A DNA stretch of 64,000 nucleotides from Herbaspirillum sp. ASV7 (lineage in GTDB: Bacteria > Pseudomonadota > Gammaproteobacteria > Burkholderiales > Burkholderiaceae_D): positions 1 through 64,000 of the forward strand of contig NZ_JAELUH010000023.1 in assembly GCF_016429215.1 (NCBI RefSeq). Direction: 5' to 3'. Of the stretch, positions 27,974-37,820 are shown in pieces. Position 1 is the stretch's first letter; each line of letters starts with the position of its first letter. The notes beneath the pieces are model-generated. The model was not told where the DNA came from, did no database searches, and was given only the letters and a program-made list of their open reading frames with translations. Position numbers and translations under genes: made by a program.

Positions 27974-29008
27974 ATGAGCGAACCCATTCGTCTGACCCAG
28001 TACAGCCATGGTGCCGGTTGCGGCTGCAAGATTTCACCGCAGGTGCTGGAAGTGATCCTCGCCGGCAGCGGCGCCCAGCATCTGGACCCCAAGCTTTGGG
28101 TCGGCAATGCTTCCCGCGACGACGCCGCCGTCTATGCCATCGACGACGAGCGTGGCGTGGTCTCGACCACCGATTTCTTCATGCCCATCGTCGACGATCC
28201 CTTCGACTTCGGCCGCATCGCCGCCACCAATGCCATCAGCGACATCTATGCCATGGGCGGCGACCCGCTGATGGCCATCGCCATCCTCGGCTGGCCGGTC
28301 AATGTGCTGGCGCCGGAGGTGGCGCGTGAAGTGGTGCGCGGCGGCCGCGCGGCCTGCGATGCCGCCGGCATCCCGTTGGCCGGTGGCCATTCCATCGACG
28401 CGCCGGAGCCCATCTTCGGCCTGGCCGTGACCGGTGTGGTCGACAAGCGCAACATGAAGCGCAATGACACCGCCACCGCCGGTTGCCTGCTCTATCTCAC
28501 CAAGCCTTTGGGCATCGGCATCCTCACCACCGCCGAGAAGAAGGGCAAGCTGCGCGCCGAAGACGTCGGCACGGCGCGCGACTGGATGTGCAAGCTCAAC
28601 CAGCCCGGCAGCCGCTTCGGCAAACTGGCCGGGGTGACGGCCATGACCGATGTGACCGGCTTCGGCCTGCTGGGCCACCTGGTCGAGATGTGCGATGGCA
28701 GTGGCCTGACGGCGCGCATCGAATCGGGGCGCGTACCCAGCCTGCCGGGCGTGCCGTATTACCTGGCCGAAGGCTGCGTGCCGGGTGGCACCTTGCGCAA
28801 TTTCGAGAGCTATGGCGCCAGGATCAGCCCGCTGAGCGATAGCCAGAAGCACCTGCTGTGCGACCCCCAGACCAGCGGCGGCTTGCTGGTGGCGGTGCGC
28901 CCCGACGCCAATCCCGAATTCCTGGCCACGGCGGCTGCGCTGGGTCTGGAACTGGCGCCCATCGGCGAGCTGGTGGAACGACAGCGATACGCCGTCGAGG
29001 TCCTCTGA
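27974..29008 (+). CDS. selD: Selenide, water dikinase (selenophosphate synthase)
   Basis: 344 residues from ATG 27974; earlier in-frame codons are unlike SelD. It makes selenophosphate from selenide and ATP. The glycine-rich catalytic loop [11 protein letters not shown] lies near residue 12-22 and the catalytic position is Cys (TGC), not Sec. '[15 protein letters not shown]' , '[20 protein letters not shown]', 'ISDIYAMGG' and a final '[15 protein letters not shown]' match AIRS/SelD domains. The stop overlaps the mnmH start, so both products are made together for tRNA selenouridine. Confidence 0.95.
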   Translation: MSEPIRLTQYSHGAGCGCKISPQVLEVILAGSGAQHLDPKLWVGNASRDDAAVYAIDDERGVVSTTDFFMPIVDDPFDFGRIAATNAISDIYAMGGDPLMAIAILGWPVNVLAPEVAREVVRGGRAACDAAGIPLAGGHSIDAPEPIFGLAVTGVVDKRNMKRNDTATAGCLLYLTKPLGIGILTTAEKKGKLRAEDVGTARDWMCKLNQPGSRFGKLAGVTAMTDVTGFGLLGHLVEMCDGSGLTARIESGRVPSLPGVPYYLAEGCVPGGTLRNFESYGARISPLSDSQKHLLCDPQTSGGLLVAVRPDANPEFLATAAALGLELAPIGELVERQRYAVEVL

Positions 29009-30099
29009 TGGCCGATATTCAGCCTAGCCAGGCGCTGTTTCTGGCCGATACGCCCATGCTGGATGCGCGGGCGCCGGTGGAATTCGGCAAGGGGGCGTTC
29101 CCGACGGCGGTGAATCTGCCGCTGATGAACGATAGCGAGCGCCATCAGGTCGGCCTGTGCTACAAGGAAGAGGGCCAGCAAGCGGCCATCGAACTGGGTC
29201 ACCAGCTGGTCAGCGGTGCGGTCAAGGAAGCGCGAATCGCCGCCTGGACGCGATTCGCGCAGGAGCATCCGGAGGGCTGCCTGTATTGCTTCCGGGGTGG
29301 CCTGCGCTCGCAGATCACGCAGCAATGGTTGAAAAGTGAAGCCGGTATCGCCTATCCCCGCGTGGCCGGGGGCTACAAGGCGCTGCGGCATTTCCTGATG
29401 CAGTCCATCGAAGAGGCGCTGGCGCAATGCCGGTTCGTGGTGGTGGGCGGCATGACCGGCAGTGGCAAGACCGATGTGCTGCTGCAGCTGGACAATGCAT
29501 TGGACCTGGAAGCCTATGCCAATCATCGTGGATCCAGTTTCGGCAAGCGCGCCTCGGCGCAACCGGCGCCGATCGATTTCGAGCACCGGCTGGCGATTGC
29601 CATGATCAAGCTGCGCGCGCAGGGCCATCGCTGGTTCGCGCTGGAAGACGAAAGCCGCCTCATCGGCACCTGCGCCTTGCCGCTGGCGCTGCACCAGCGC
29701 ATGCAGAGCCTGCCCATGGTGTGGCTGGAAGACAGCCGGGCAGGGCGGGTCGAGCGCATCCTGCGCGACTACGTCAGCGGCTTGAGCGAGGAGTATCTGG
29801 CACTGGACCCGCGCCATGGTTTCGAACGCTACCGGGCGCATCTGCTGGCCGCCTTGGGCAAATTGGTCAAGCGCCTGGGCGACCAGCGCTACCGGCAGTT
29901 GCTGCAGCTGATGGAGACCGCCCTGGCGCGCCAGGAGCGCGACGGCGTGGTCGACCTGCACCGGGCCTGGATCGAATCCCTGCTGACGGACTACTACGAT
30001 CCCATCTACGCCTTCCAGCGCGAGTCCAAGCGCTCGCGTCTGCTGTTCGCAGGCAGCCAGGCCGAGGTGGTCGGTTTCCTGCGCCAGTATCGGCCTTAG
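29008..30099 (+). CDS. mnmH: tRNA 2-selenouridine synthase
   Basis: 363 residues from ATG 29008, overlapping the selD TGA (TGATG). MnmH (SelU/YbbB) replaces sulfur by selenium at the wobble uridine of some tRNAs using selenophosphate. The N-terminal rhodanese-like domain carries the active-site Cys in CLYCFRGGLRSQ near residue 95, and the P-loop GGMTGSGKTDVLLQL is near 148, followed by 'LEDESRLIG' near 213. Pairing with selD fully explains the operon; no selA, selB or selC is in this window. Confidence 0.94.
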   Translation: MADIQPSQALFLADTPMLDARAPVEFGKGAFPTAVNLPLMNDSERHQVGLCYKEEGQQAAIELGHQLVSGAVKEARIAAWTRFAQEHPEGCLYCFRGGLRSQITQQWLKSEAGIAYPRVAGGYKALRHFLMQSIEEALAQCRFVVVGGMTGSGKTDVLLQLDNALDLEAYANHRGSSFGKRASAQPAPIDFEHRLAIAMIKLRAQGHRWFALEDESRLIGTCALPLALHQRMQSLPMVWLEDSRAGRVERILRDYVSGLSEEYLALDPRHGFERYRAHLLAALGKLVKRLGDQRYRQLLQLMETALARQERDGVVDLHRAWIESLLTDYYDPIYAFQRESKRSRLLFAGSQAEVVGFLRQYRP

Positions 30100-30113
30100 G
30101 CCCTAGGCCCTGG

Positions 30114-31181
30114 TCAGAGCAGGATCACGGCTGCCAGCCCGCTGGCCGCGCCGATCAGCATGGTCAGCAGGGCGACGGTCATCAATACCTTGGGCGTGAA
30201 GGATTGGCGCAGCATCAGCAGGGAGGGCAGGCTGATGCTGGGCAGGGTCATCAGCAACGCCACCGCCGGACCGACGCCCATGCCCAGCGACAGCATCGAC
30301 TGCACGATGGGGATTTCGGCCGCGGTCGGGATCACGAACAGCGTGCCGATCACGGCCAGCGCCACGATCCATCCCAGGCTGTTGCCCATCGAAGCATCCA
30401 CTTGCGGGAACAGCCATACCCGCGCCGCACCCAGCGCCAGCACCACCACGATGTAGACCGGTATCGTGGTCCAGAACAGTTGCCAGAGCTTTGCGCCCCA
30501 GCGCAGCAGGAAGGGGCGGCCATCCTCGGCCGGCAGGTCGCCGGCGGCGGTCACCGCATCCAGGGCCGCCTGCGGCAGCGCATCGGCTTGGGCCACGTGC
30601 TGTGCGATGAGCGATACACCCACCACCAGCAATACTCCCGCCACCAGGCGCAGCGCGGCAAAATCCCAGCCCAATACGAAGCCCATGAACACCAGCGTGG
30701 CCGGATTGAGCACCGGATTGGCGATCCAGAAGGCCAGCGCCGCCCCGACCGATACCTGCTGGCGGCGCATGCCGGCCACCACCGGCGCGGCGCAGCAGCT
30801 GCACATCATGCCGGGCAGGGCGAACAGGCCGCCGCGCAGGGTCGAGCCCAGACCGGCCTGGCCGAACACGCGCAGCAGCCAGTCGCGCGGTATCAATACC
30901 TGCACCAGCGAACCCAGCAGCACGCCCAGTACGGCAGCCTTCCAGATGGCCAGGAAATAGACCCGGGCATATTCCAGCGCGGCCGACCAGGGGGCGGTCG
31001 GCGCATTGGCAAGGATGGAGCCGCCGATGCTGTGCTTGTCGGCGGCGACGAAGGATTTCAGGTAGTAGGGTGACCACTTGACGTAGTACAGCCCGATGGC
31101 CGCCACCAGTACGAACAGCAATGGCTTGATCCAGGCGGAGGCGCCACGCGGGGCCGGCGGCAGGGAGGGGGAGGAATTCAT
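30114..31181 (-). CDS. Permease of the PF03773 (ArsP/DUF318) family
   Basis: 355 residues from ATG 31181 (MNSSPSLPPAPRG); the frame stays open further upstream but loses membrane character. About eight to ten hydrophobic helices in two halves. The first repeat carries LFALPGMMCSCCAAPVVAGM near residue 120 with three Cys in CSCC, the second TLPSISLPSLLML near 315. The family includes organoarsenical exporter ArsP and metal permeases such as SO_0444; the Cys cluster suggests a soft metal or metalloid substrate. Convergent with mnmH 15 bases away; a selenium or arsenic link is speculation. Confidence 0.82.
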   Translation of the reverse strand: MNSSPSLPPAPRGASAWIKPLLFVLVAAIGLYYVKWSPYYLKSFVAADKHSIGGSILANAPTAPWSAALEYARVYFLAIWKAAVLGVLLGSLVQVLIPRDWLLRVFGQAGLGSTLRGGLFALPGMMCSCCAAPVVAGMRRQQVSVGAALAFWIANPVLNPATLVFMGFVLGWDFAALRLVAGVLLVVGVSLIAQHVAQADALPQAALDAVTAAGDLPAEDGRPFLLRWGAKLWQLFWTTIPVYIVVVLALGAARVWLFPQVDASMGNSLGWIVALAVIGTLFVIPTAAEIPIVQSMLSLGMGVGPAVALLMTLPSISLPSLLMLRQSFTPKVLMTVALLTMLIGAASGLAAVILL

Positions 31182-31339
31182 GGAAAGTCCGGCGAAATGA
31201 AGAATGCGCGCATGATACCTGCGGCGCGGCGTGGCGTCAGGGCTGTGGCCATCTGCACGGGACATGTCGTACAACTTCCACAAGGGGCGGCCAGGTTTTG
31301 CTCCGCCTTGTCGCAGGCCAGCGCCGTAGCATTCGGCAC

Positions 31340-31367
31340 TTGCGTCCGCTTCGCGTCCTGTTATACT
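31340..31367 (+). promoter_or_regulatory. Probable gudP promoter
   Basis: TTGCGT at 31340-31345, 16-bp spacer, TATACT at 31362-31367. The operator-like sequence begins 9 bases downstream, a position suited to repression. Confidence 0.5.
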
Positions 31368-31375
31368 GCGTCTAC

Positions 31376-31394
31376 TGTTGTATGACGTCTTATA
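31376..31394 (+). promoter_or_regulatory. Operator-like 19-mer shared with kdgD
   Basis: TGTTGTATGACGTCTTATA matches TGTTGTACGATGACTGATA upstream of kdgD (40357-40375, other strand) at 15 of 19 positions. It lies just downstream of the gudP -10 box. The likely binder is the FadR/GntR-type regulator encoded at 40547-41314. Confidence 0.6.
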
Positions 31395-31485
31395 ACAATT
31401 CAACCGATACCAATAACAATACGTCGCAGGATGTCCGTCCTCCCGGGCCGGCATTGCAAGGCGAGTCGAGACCTGGAGAAAGCAA

Positions 31486-32829
31486 TTGGCGCAAAGCAAT
31501 GACACCGGCCTGGCCGGCGGGGCGGTCAAGCCCACCCACATCCGTTACCTGATCCTGTTCCTGTTGTTCGTGGTGACCACGGTCAACTATGCCGACCGCG
31601 CGACCCTTTCCATTGCCGGCTCGGCGATGAAGACCGAGCTGTCGCTGGACCCGGTGATGATGGGCTACATCTTCTCGGCCTTCAGCTGGGCCTACGTACT
31701 GGCGCAGCTGCCGGGGGGATGGCTGCTGGACCGCTTCGGTTCCAAGAAGATCTACATGTGGAGCATCGGCCTGTGGTCGGTGTTCACCTTCCTGCAGGCG
31801 GGCGTGACCTGGATGAGCACCGGGGCGGCCGTGATGTCGCTGTTCCTGCTGCGCTTCATGGTGGGCCTGGCCGAGGCGCCGTCCTTCCCGGCCAACGGCC
31901 GTATCGTGGCGGCCTGGTTCCCGACCAAGGAGCGTGGCACGGCCTCGGCCATCTTCAACTCCGCGCAGTATTTCGCGGCGGTGCTGTTCACGCCGCTGAT
32001 GGCCTGGATCGTCCATACCTATAGCTGGCACCATGTGTTCACGGTGATGGGCGTGGTCGGCATCGTGCTGGCCCTGATCTGGGGCAAGATCATCTATAGC
32101 CCCAAGGATCACCCGCGCATCAACCAGGCCGAGCTGCAGCACATCGAGTCCGGTGGTGGTCTGGTGGACATGGATAACCGCAAGGTCGCCGCACCCTCCA
32201 CCAAAGGAAAAGGCTATATCCGCCAGCTGCTGACCAACCGCATGCTGCTGGGCGTGTATATCGGCCAGTACTGCATCAACGTGATTACCTATTTCTTCCT
32301 GACCTGGTTCCCGGTGTACCTGGTGCAGGAGCGCGGCATGTCCATTCTCAAGGCCGGCTTCGTGGCCTCGATCCCGGCGGTGTGTGGCTTCATCGGCGGC
32401 GTGGTCGGCGGGCTGATCTCGGATCGTCTGATCAAGAGCGGCATGTCGGTCACCTGGTCGCGCAAGATCCCCATCGTGGGCGGCATGCTGCTGTCGATGA
32501 CCATGATCCTGTGCAACTACGTCGAGGCGCAGTGGATGGTGGTGGGCATCATGGCGCTGGCCTTCTTCGGCAAGGGCGTCGGCGCGCTGGGCTGGGCCGT
32601 GGTGGCCGATACCGCGCCCAAGCAGATCGTGGGCCTCTCGGGCGGGTTGTTCAACATGTTCGGCAATGTCGCCGGCATCACCACGCCCATCGTGATCGGC
32701 TATATCGTCAAGGAAACCGGCTCCTTCTCGGGCGCCCTGGTCTTCGTGGGCATCAATGCACTGGTCACCGTGATCAGCTATCTTGTGATCGTCAAGGAAA
32801 TCAAGCGCGTCGAATTGAAGGACGCCTGA
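31486..32829 (+). CDS. gudP: MFS transporter for galactarate/glucarate
   Basis: 447 residues beginning at TTG 31486 with GGAGAA at 31475-31480; no ATG fits. Twelve membrane helices, with the MFS anion:cation symporter signatures 'NYADRATLSIAG' near residue 35, 'WLLDRFGSKKIY' near 80 and 'FFLTWFPVYLVQERGMS' near 275, which are highly typical of the GudP/GarP D-glucarate group. The next gene, garD, uses the same substrate. It is preceded by a promoter and the operator-like 19-mer. It likely co-transports aldarates with protons. Confidence 0.9.
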   Translation: MAQSNDTGLAGGAVKPTHIRYLILFLLFVVTTVNYADRATLSIAGSAMKTELSLDPVMMGYIFSAFSWAYVLAQLPGGWLLDRFGSKKIYMWSIGLWSVFTFLQAGVTWMSTGAAVMSLFLLRFMVGLAEAPSFPANGRIVAAWFPTKERGTASAIFNSAQYFAAVLFTPLMAWIVHTYSWHHVFTVMGVVGIVLALIWGKIIYSPKDHPRINQAELQHIESGGGLVDMDNRKVAAPSTKGKGYIRQLLTNRMLLGVYIGQYCINVITYFFLTWFPVYLVQERGMSILKAGFVASIPAVCGFIGGVVGGLISDRLIKSGMSVTWSRKIPIVGGMLLSMTMILCNYVEAQWMVVGIMALAFFGKGVGALGWAVVADTAPKQIVGLSGGLFNMFGNVAGITTPIVIGYIVKETGSFSGALVFVGINALVTVISYLVIVKEIKRVELKDA

Positions 32830-32904
32830 TCCGCACACCGGCGGCCCCCGCCTGCAAGGGCGCCGCCATTTCGTTTGAAGCATTCTGTCGTATGGGAACT
32901 TAGC

Positions 32905-34473
32905 ATGAGCACCGATACCGTCTCCAGCCAGGCCTCCACGCCGCGCTACATCATGATGAATGACACGGACAACGTGGCCATCGTCGTCAACGACGGCGGC
33001 CTGCCGGCCGGCACCGTCTTTCCGGATGGTCTGACCCTGGTCGACCGCGTCCCCCAGGGCCACAAGATCGCCCTGCGCGACCTCAAGGAAGGCGAGGCCA
33101 TCGTCCGCTACGACGTGGCCATCGGCTACGCCGTGCGCGACATCCCCAAGGGCAGCTGGATCGAGGAGTCGCTGGTGCGCATGCCGCCGGCGCGCGAGCT
33201 GGACAACCTGCCCATCGCCACCAGGAAGCCGGCGCCGCAAGCGCCGCTGGAAGGCTATACCTTCGAAGGCTATCGCAACGCCGATGGTTCGGTCGGTACG
33301 CGTAACCTGCTGGCCATCACCACCACCGTGCAGTGCGTGGCCGGCGTGGTGGAACACGCGGTCAAGCGCATCCGCGCCGAACTGCTGCCCAAGTATCCCA
33401 ACGTGGAAGACGTGGTGGCGCTGGAACACACCTACGGCTGCGGCGTGGCCATCGATGCGCCCAATGCCGGCATCCCCATCCGCACGCTGCGCAACATCAG
33501 CCTGAACCCCAACTTCGGCGGCCAGGCCATGGTGGTCAGCCTGGGGTGCGAAAAGCTGCAGCCCAACCGCCTGCTGCCGGAAAACCTGATCCCCATCCAC
33601 AAGGCCGGCGAGCCCTATGTGGTGTGCCTGCAGGATGCGGAGCACGTGGGCTTCAACTCCATGATCGACTCCATCATGAAGATGGCCGAGGCGCGCCTGA
33701 CCGAGCTGAACAAGCGCCGTCGCGAAACCTGCCCGGCCTCCGACCTGGTGGTCGGCGTGCAGTGCGGCGGCAGCGACGCCTTCTCGGGCGTGACCGCCAA
33801 CCCGGCGGTGGGCTTTGCCACCGACCTGCTGGTGCGGGCCGGTGCCTCGGTGATGTTCTCGGAAGTGACCGAGGTGCGTGACGGCATCGACCAGCTGACC
33901 TCGCGCGCGGTCAACGAGGAAGTGGCGCAAGCCATGATCCGCGAGATGGACTGGTACGACAATTACCTCAAACAGGGCGGGGTTGACCGCAGCGCCAATA
34001 CCACCCCCGGCAACAAGAAGGGCGGCCTGGCCAACATCGTCGAGAAGGCCATGGGCTCGATCGTGAAATCGGGCAGCAGTCCGATCTCCGGCGTGCTCGC
34101 GCCGGGCGACAAGCTCAAGCAGAAGGGCCTGATCTATGCCGCCACACCGGCCTCCGACTTCATCTGCGGCACGCTGCAGCTGGCCGCCGGCATGAACCTG
34201 CACATCTTCACCACCGGCCGTGGCACCCCGTATGGCCTGGCCGCAGTGCCGGTGATCAAGGTCGCCACCCGCAACGACCTGGCACGGCGCTGGCATGATC
34301 TGATGGACGTCAATGCCGGTCGCATCGCCAGCGGTGAGGCCACCATCGAAGACGTCGGCTGGGAGCTGTTCCAGCTGATGCTGGACGTGGCCAGCGGCAA
34401 GAAGCGCACCTGGGCTGAACAGTGGAAGCTGCACAACGCACTGACCCTGTTCAATCCGGCGCCGGTGACCTGA
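32905..34473 (+). CDS. garD: Galactarate dehydratase
   Basis: 522 residues from ATG 32905; iron-dependent dehydratase of the UxaA/GarD family that converts galactarate to 5-dehydro-4-deoxyglucarate. The N-terminal SAF-like domain spans residues ~15-100 ('[20 protein letters not shown]', '[17 protein letters not shown]'), followed by the large dehydratase domain starting near '[17 protein letters not shown]' (residue 128) and containing '[13 protein letters not shown]', '[12 protein letters not shown]', '[13 protein letters not shown]' and '[14 protein letters not shown]' with conserved Cys. It follows gudP by 75 bases and ends before a terminator. Confidence 0.94.
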   Translation: MSTDTVSSQASTPRYIMMNDTDNVAIVVNDGGLPAGTVFPDGLTLVDRVPQGHKIALRDLKEGEAIVRYDVAIGYAVRDIPKGSWIEESLVRMPPARELDNLPIATRKPAPQAPLEGYTFEGYRNADGSVGTRNLLAITTTVQCVAGVVEHAVKRIRAELLPKYPNVEDVVALEHTYGCGVAIDAPNAGIPIRTLRNISLNPNFGGQAMVVSLGCEKLQPNRLLPENLIPIHKAGEPYVVCLQDAEHVGFNSMIDSIMKMAEARLTELNKRRRETCPASDLVVGVQCGGSDAFSGVTANPAVGFATDLLVRAGASVMFSEVTEVRDGIDQLTSRAVNEEVAQAMIREMDWYDNYLKQGGVDRSANTTPGNKKGGLANIVEKAMGSIVKSGSSPISGVLAPGDKLKQKGLIYAATPASDFICGTLQLAAGMNLHIFTTGRGTPYGLAAVPVIKVATRNDLARRWHDLMDVNAGRIASGEATIEDVGWELFQLMLDVASGKKRTWAEQWKLHNALTLFNPAPVT

Positions 34474-34482
34474 TCTTTCTCG

Positions 34483-34512
34483 AAAGGGATCCGCTTGCGG
34501 GTCCCTTTCTTT
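34483..34512 (+). terminator. Terminator after garD
   Basis: AAAGGGA / TCCCTTT arms with an inner CCGC-TTGC-GGG hairpin and trailing CTTTC. It separates gudP-garD from the lactonase gene. Confidence 0.65.
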
Positions 34513-34597
34513 CATCCGCTATCCGGTCAGCGAGATCGGCTGCATCCGCTGACCCTGCAAGTCTTCATCACAACAACATCATCCGCAAGGAGACGCC

Positions 34598-35698
34598 ATG
34601 TCCGACAAGAACCCCACCACCGGCTCCCGCCTGGCCGCGCTGATCGCCACGTCCGCCCTGGGGCTGGCCGCCGCCCACGCGGGCGCGGCCACCATCGCCT
34701 ATGTATCCAATGCCGACAGCCACGACATCTACGTGCTGCAGCTCAATGGCGATGGCAGCGTCAATCTGGTGGAGAAGGTCGACACCGGCAGTACCGTCAT
34801 GCCGCTGGCGCTCAGCCCGGACCACAAGTACCTGTACGCCTCGCTGCGTGGCCAGCCGTATTCGGTGGTCAGCTATGCCATCGATCCGAAGAGCGGCAAG
34901 CTGCAGGCGCTGTCCAAGGTGCCGCTGGCCGACAACATGGCCAACATCGCCACCGACCATACCGGTCGCTACCTGTTCGCGGCCTCCTATTCGGGCAACA
35001 AGATCTCGGTCAATGCCATTGGCACGGATGGCACGGTGCAGACCCCGCCGCTGGCGGTCATTCCCACGGGGAAGAATGCCCATTCGGTGCAGGTCGATCC
35101 GGACAATGCCTTCCTGTTTGCCTCCAACCTGGGTAGCGACGTGATCCTGCAGTACCGTTTCGACGTTGCAACAGGCAAGGTTACCCCCAATGTGCCGCCG
35201 TCGGTGGCCACCAAGGCCGGCGCCGGTCCGCGTCACTTCGTGTTCTCGCCGGACAAGCGTTTCGTCTACTCCACCAACGAACTCGACGCGACCGTCAACA
35301 CCTACGCCTATGACCGCCAGGCCGGCACGCTTACCCTGCAGGCCACCGATTCGGCACTGCCCGAAGGCTTCAAGAGCAGCGAACAGCTGGCGGCAGCCGA
35401 CCTGCACCTTACCCCGGACGGACGCTTCCTCTACGCCACCGAGCGCACCTCCAATACGCTCACCGGCTATCGTGTGGATACCGCCACCGGCAAGCTCTCG
35501 CGCATCCTCAACATCCCCACCGAAACCCAGCCACGCGGTTTCAACATCGATCCGCAGGGTCGCTACCTGCTGGCCGTCGGCCAACAGGCCGGTCTGAGCA
35601 GTTACGCCATCGATCCCGCCAGCGGCGCGCTCAAGCCGCTGTTCCGCTACACCCTCGGGCGCAATCCCAACTGGGTGGAGATCATCGACCTGCCCTGA
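34598..35698 (+). CDS. Secreted lactonase, seven-bladed beta-propeller (PF10282)
   Basis: 366 residues with a signal peptide (LAALIATSALGLAAAHAGA-ATI). The repeated 'ATIAYVSNADSHDIYVLQL', 'LALSPDHKYLYASLRGQPY' and 'FVFSPDKRFVYSTNELDATV' blade motifs mark the lactonase family of 6-phosphogluconolactonase YbhE and carboxymuconate cyclases. In an aldarate cluster it could open galactaro- or glucarolactones in the periplasm before uptake; this is inferred from context. GCAAGGAGA at 34585-34593 is a good ribosome site. A 10-bp hairpin follows the gene. Confidence 0.85.
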   Translation: MSDKNPTTGSRLAALIATSALGLAAAHAGAATIAYVSNADSHDIYVLQLNGDGSVNLVEKVDTGSTVMPLALSPDHKYLYASLRGQPYSVVSYAIDPKSGKLQALSKVPLADNMANIATDHTGRYLFAASYSGNKISVNAIGTDGTVQTPPLAVIPTGKNAHSVQVDPDNAFLFASNLGSDVILQYRFDVATGKVTPNVPPSVATKAGAGPRHFVFSPDKRFVYSTNELDATVNTYAYDRQAGTLTLQATDSALPEGFKSSEQLAAADLHLTPDGRFLYATERTSNTLTGYRVDTATGKLSRILNIPTETQPRGFNIDPQGRYLLAVGQQAGLSSYAIDPASGALKPLFRYTLGRNPNWVEIIDLP

Positions 35699-35719
35699 TC
35701 AGGTCGGCCTGCCCCTGGG

Positions 35720-35753
35720 GCCTTGTCGGGAATGTCATTCCGACAAGGCTATT
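35720..35753 (+). terminator. Probable terminator after the lactonase gene
   Basis: Perfect 10-bp stem GCCTTGTCGG (35720-35729) / CCGACAAGGC (35740-35749), loop GAATGTCATT, then TATTT. Short T-run. Confidence 0.6.
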
Positions 35754-35965
35754 TGTGCGCGATCTACAACATGCTTGATCCAGGACAGGCAGGCCTGCCC
35801 GCGCGCATTGCACAATTGCAGTCCAGAAAGCTTGCTGACCGTCCTAACCGGGAAATAGGGCGGGTTTAGTCAGTTTGCTGATTGAATGGACGTGTGGCGG
35901 CTGCTGTATCGTCCGGGAAGAAGTTTCATTTCTTGTGTTGCATAAAAATCAAGTGGAGAGAGGGA

Positions 35966-37720
35966 ATGCGGAATCTGACGGTTCGCTTCAGCCTGATGAG
36001 CGCGCTTGCGCTGTTTTCGATCATGATCGTGGTGGGGGCCGGGGTGGGTATCTTTGCCCTGGGACGCGCCAACCAGGCCACCGAGTATGTCCACGAGATC
36101 ACCGAGCGCGCCCTGCTGATCAATGATGCCTACAAGGATACGACCCGGACCCGGGCGGCCCATTCGCGCATCTATTCGACCCTGATGGAGAAGGGCGATG
36201 CAGCGGTCATCGAGGCCGCGTTCAAGAGCGCCCAGCTAACGTATGACCGCAGCCTCAAGTATCTGGACGACTACGCCAAGCTGCCCGACCTGGAAGGCCA
36301 GGATCCGGCGACCAAGACCGAACTGATCGAGTCGGCCAAGGCCCTCAACGATATCCTGAAGAAGGCCACCGATACCCTCAAGGCCGGTGATGCCCAGGGC
36401 TATTCGCAGCTGAACAACAATTTCATCAGCAAGGGCGGCGCGCGCTTCTCGACGGCGCTGGACGCCTACCAGAAGCGCGCCATGGAACTCAACGACAAGG
36501 CCGCTACCGAGCGTCAGCGCGAGTACAACCTGGTGGTCTGGCTGGTGGTGGCCGGCCTGATCGGCGCGTTGTTCCTGGTGATCGGCGTGCATTTCATGCT
36601 GCGCAACATCGTGCTCACGCCGCTCAACCGCGCCGTGCACCTGCTGGACCAGGTCGCCAATGGCGACCTGACCACCCGGGTCGAGGTGGAGAGCAGCAAT
36701 GAGATCGGCCGCCTGTTCTCGGCCATCCGCAGCATGCAGCAAGCCCTGCTGACCACGGTATCGCGCGTGCGCAGCAGCTCCGACAGCATCGATACCAGTG
36801 CCAAGGAAATCGCCGCCGGCAACATGGACCTGTCCTCGCGTACCGAGCAGCAGGCCAGCTCGCTGGAAGAGACCGCCGCCTCGATGGAACAGCTGACCGG
36901 CACCGTCAAGCAGAATGCCGAGAACGCCCTGCAGGCCAACCAGCTGGCGCATTCGGCCTCGTCCACTGCCAGCAAGGGTGGCGAGGTGGTGTCGCAGGTG
37001 GTCGATACGATGCAGGCGATCAATGATTCCTCGCGCAAGATCGTCGACATCATCAGCGTCATCGACGGTATCGCCTTCCAGACCAACATCCTGGCGCTCA
37101 ATGCGGCAGTGGAAGCCGCGCGCGCCGGCGAGCAGGGTCGCGGCTTTGCCGTGGTGGCCTCGGAAGTGCGTTCGCTGGCCCAGCGTTCGGCGGCGGCGGC
37201 CAAGGAAATCAAGTCCCTCATCGATGATTCGGTGAACAAGGTCGAGACCGGCAGCCAACTGGTCGAGCAGGCCGGTGCCACCATGAACGAAGTGGTCTCC
37301 AGCGTGCAGCGCGTTACCGACATCGTCGGCGAGATCGCCGAGGCCAGCCGCGAGCAGAGCAGTGGTATCGAGCAGGTCAACCGTGCCATCACGCAGATGG
37401 ATGAAGTGACCCAGCAGAATGCCGCCCTGGTCGAGGAAGCCGCTGCGGCCGCACAATCCCTGCAGGCCCAGGCCACCAACCTGGTGGGGGCAGTGAGCAT
37501 CTTCAAGATCGATGCCCAGCAGGCTGCCGCCAGCCCGGCCAAACCACGTGCGGCGCCGGTTCAGGCCAGCAAGCCGGTGCAGCCGGCCCCGGCAGCAGCG
37601 GCCGTGGCCGCCGCAGCGCCAGCGCTCAAGGCTGCCCCAAAGCTGCCGCCGGCCAAGCCCGCCAGCGCGCCCAGCAGCAGCCGTGCCAAGGACGACGCCC
37701 AGGATTGGGAAGAATTCTGA
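35966..37720 (+). CDS. Methyl-accepting chemotaxis protein (Tar-type four-helix sensor) in the aldarate cluster
   Basis: 584 residues from ATG 35966 with GGAGAGAGGG just before; 28 codons of upstream open frame are not chemoreceptor-like. Helix 1 (SALALFSIMIVVGAGVGIFA) near 12-31, a periplasmic helical domain of about 150 residues, helix 2 near 190-212, HAMP, and the signalling hairpin tip '[20 protein letters not shown]' near 365. A Pro/Ala-rich linker ends in DWEEF for CheR/CheB docking, as in the receptor at 19826. Position between garD/lactonase and the convergent dehydrogenase suggests sensing of aldarates or their metabolites; not proven. Confidence 0.93.
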   Translation: MRNLTVRFSLMSALALFSIMIVVGAGVGIFALGRANQATEYVHEITERALLINDAYKDTTRTRAAHSRIYSTLMEKGDAAVIEAAFKSAQLTYDRSLKYLDDYAKLPDLEGQDPATKTELIESAKALNDILKKATDTLKAGDAQGYSQLNNNFISKGGARFSTALDAYQKRAMELNDKAATERQREYNLVVWLVVAGLIGALFLVIGVHFMLRNIVLTPLNRAVHLLDQVANGDLTTRVEVESSNEIGRLFSAIRSMQQALLTTVSRVRSSSDSIDTSAKEIAAGNMDLSSRTEQQASSLEETAASMEQLTGTVKQNAENALQANQLAHSASSTASKGGEVVSQVVDTMQAINDSSRKIVDIISVIDGIAFQTNILALNAAVEAARAGEQGRGFAVVASEVRSLAQRSAAAAKEIKSLIDDSVNKVETGSQLVEQAGATMNEVVSSVQRVTDIVGEIAEASREQSSGIEQVNRAITQMDEVTQQNAALVEEAAAAAQSLQAQATNLVGAVSIFKIDAQQAAASPAKPRAAPVQASKPVQPAPAAAAVAAAAPALKAAPKLPPAKPASAPSSSRAKDDAQDWEEF

Positions 37721-37764
37721 GCCCCGCCCGGTACACGGGCATAAGGCTTGAGGAAGAAGGCATG

Positions 37765-37802
37765 AAAAAACCTCCGCAGCAGACACTGCGGAGGTTTTTT
37801 TT
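37765..37802. terminator. Bidirectional terminator between chemoreceptor and aldehyde dehydrogenase genes
   Basis: AAAAAACCTCCGCAG / CTGCGGAGGTTTTTTTT, a 9-bp GC stem with A-run and T-run on both sides, placed between convergent genes. Confidence 0.9.
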
Positions 37803-37820
37803 CGTCGCTGCAACCGCTGA

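Larger units (their letters stand above)
31182..31485. other. Divergent control region between permease and gudP
   Basis: 304 bases without a gene. The right part holds the gudP promoter (31340-31367) and the operator-like 19-mer at 31376-31394, described separately. The left part should promote the permease, but no boxes are clear. A ribosome site GGAGAA at 31475-31480 precedes the TTG start of gudP. Confidence 0.5.

Noticed and set aside
31390-34515. 1041-codon minus-strand frame over gudP-garD
   Set aside because: A shadow frame of high-G+C coding sequence; the plus strand carries complete known genes there.
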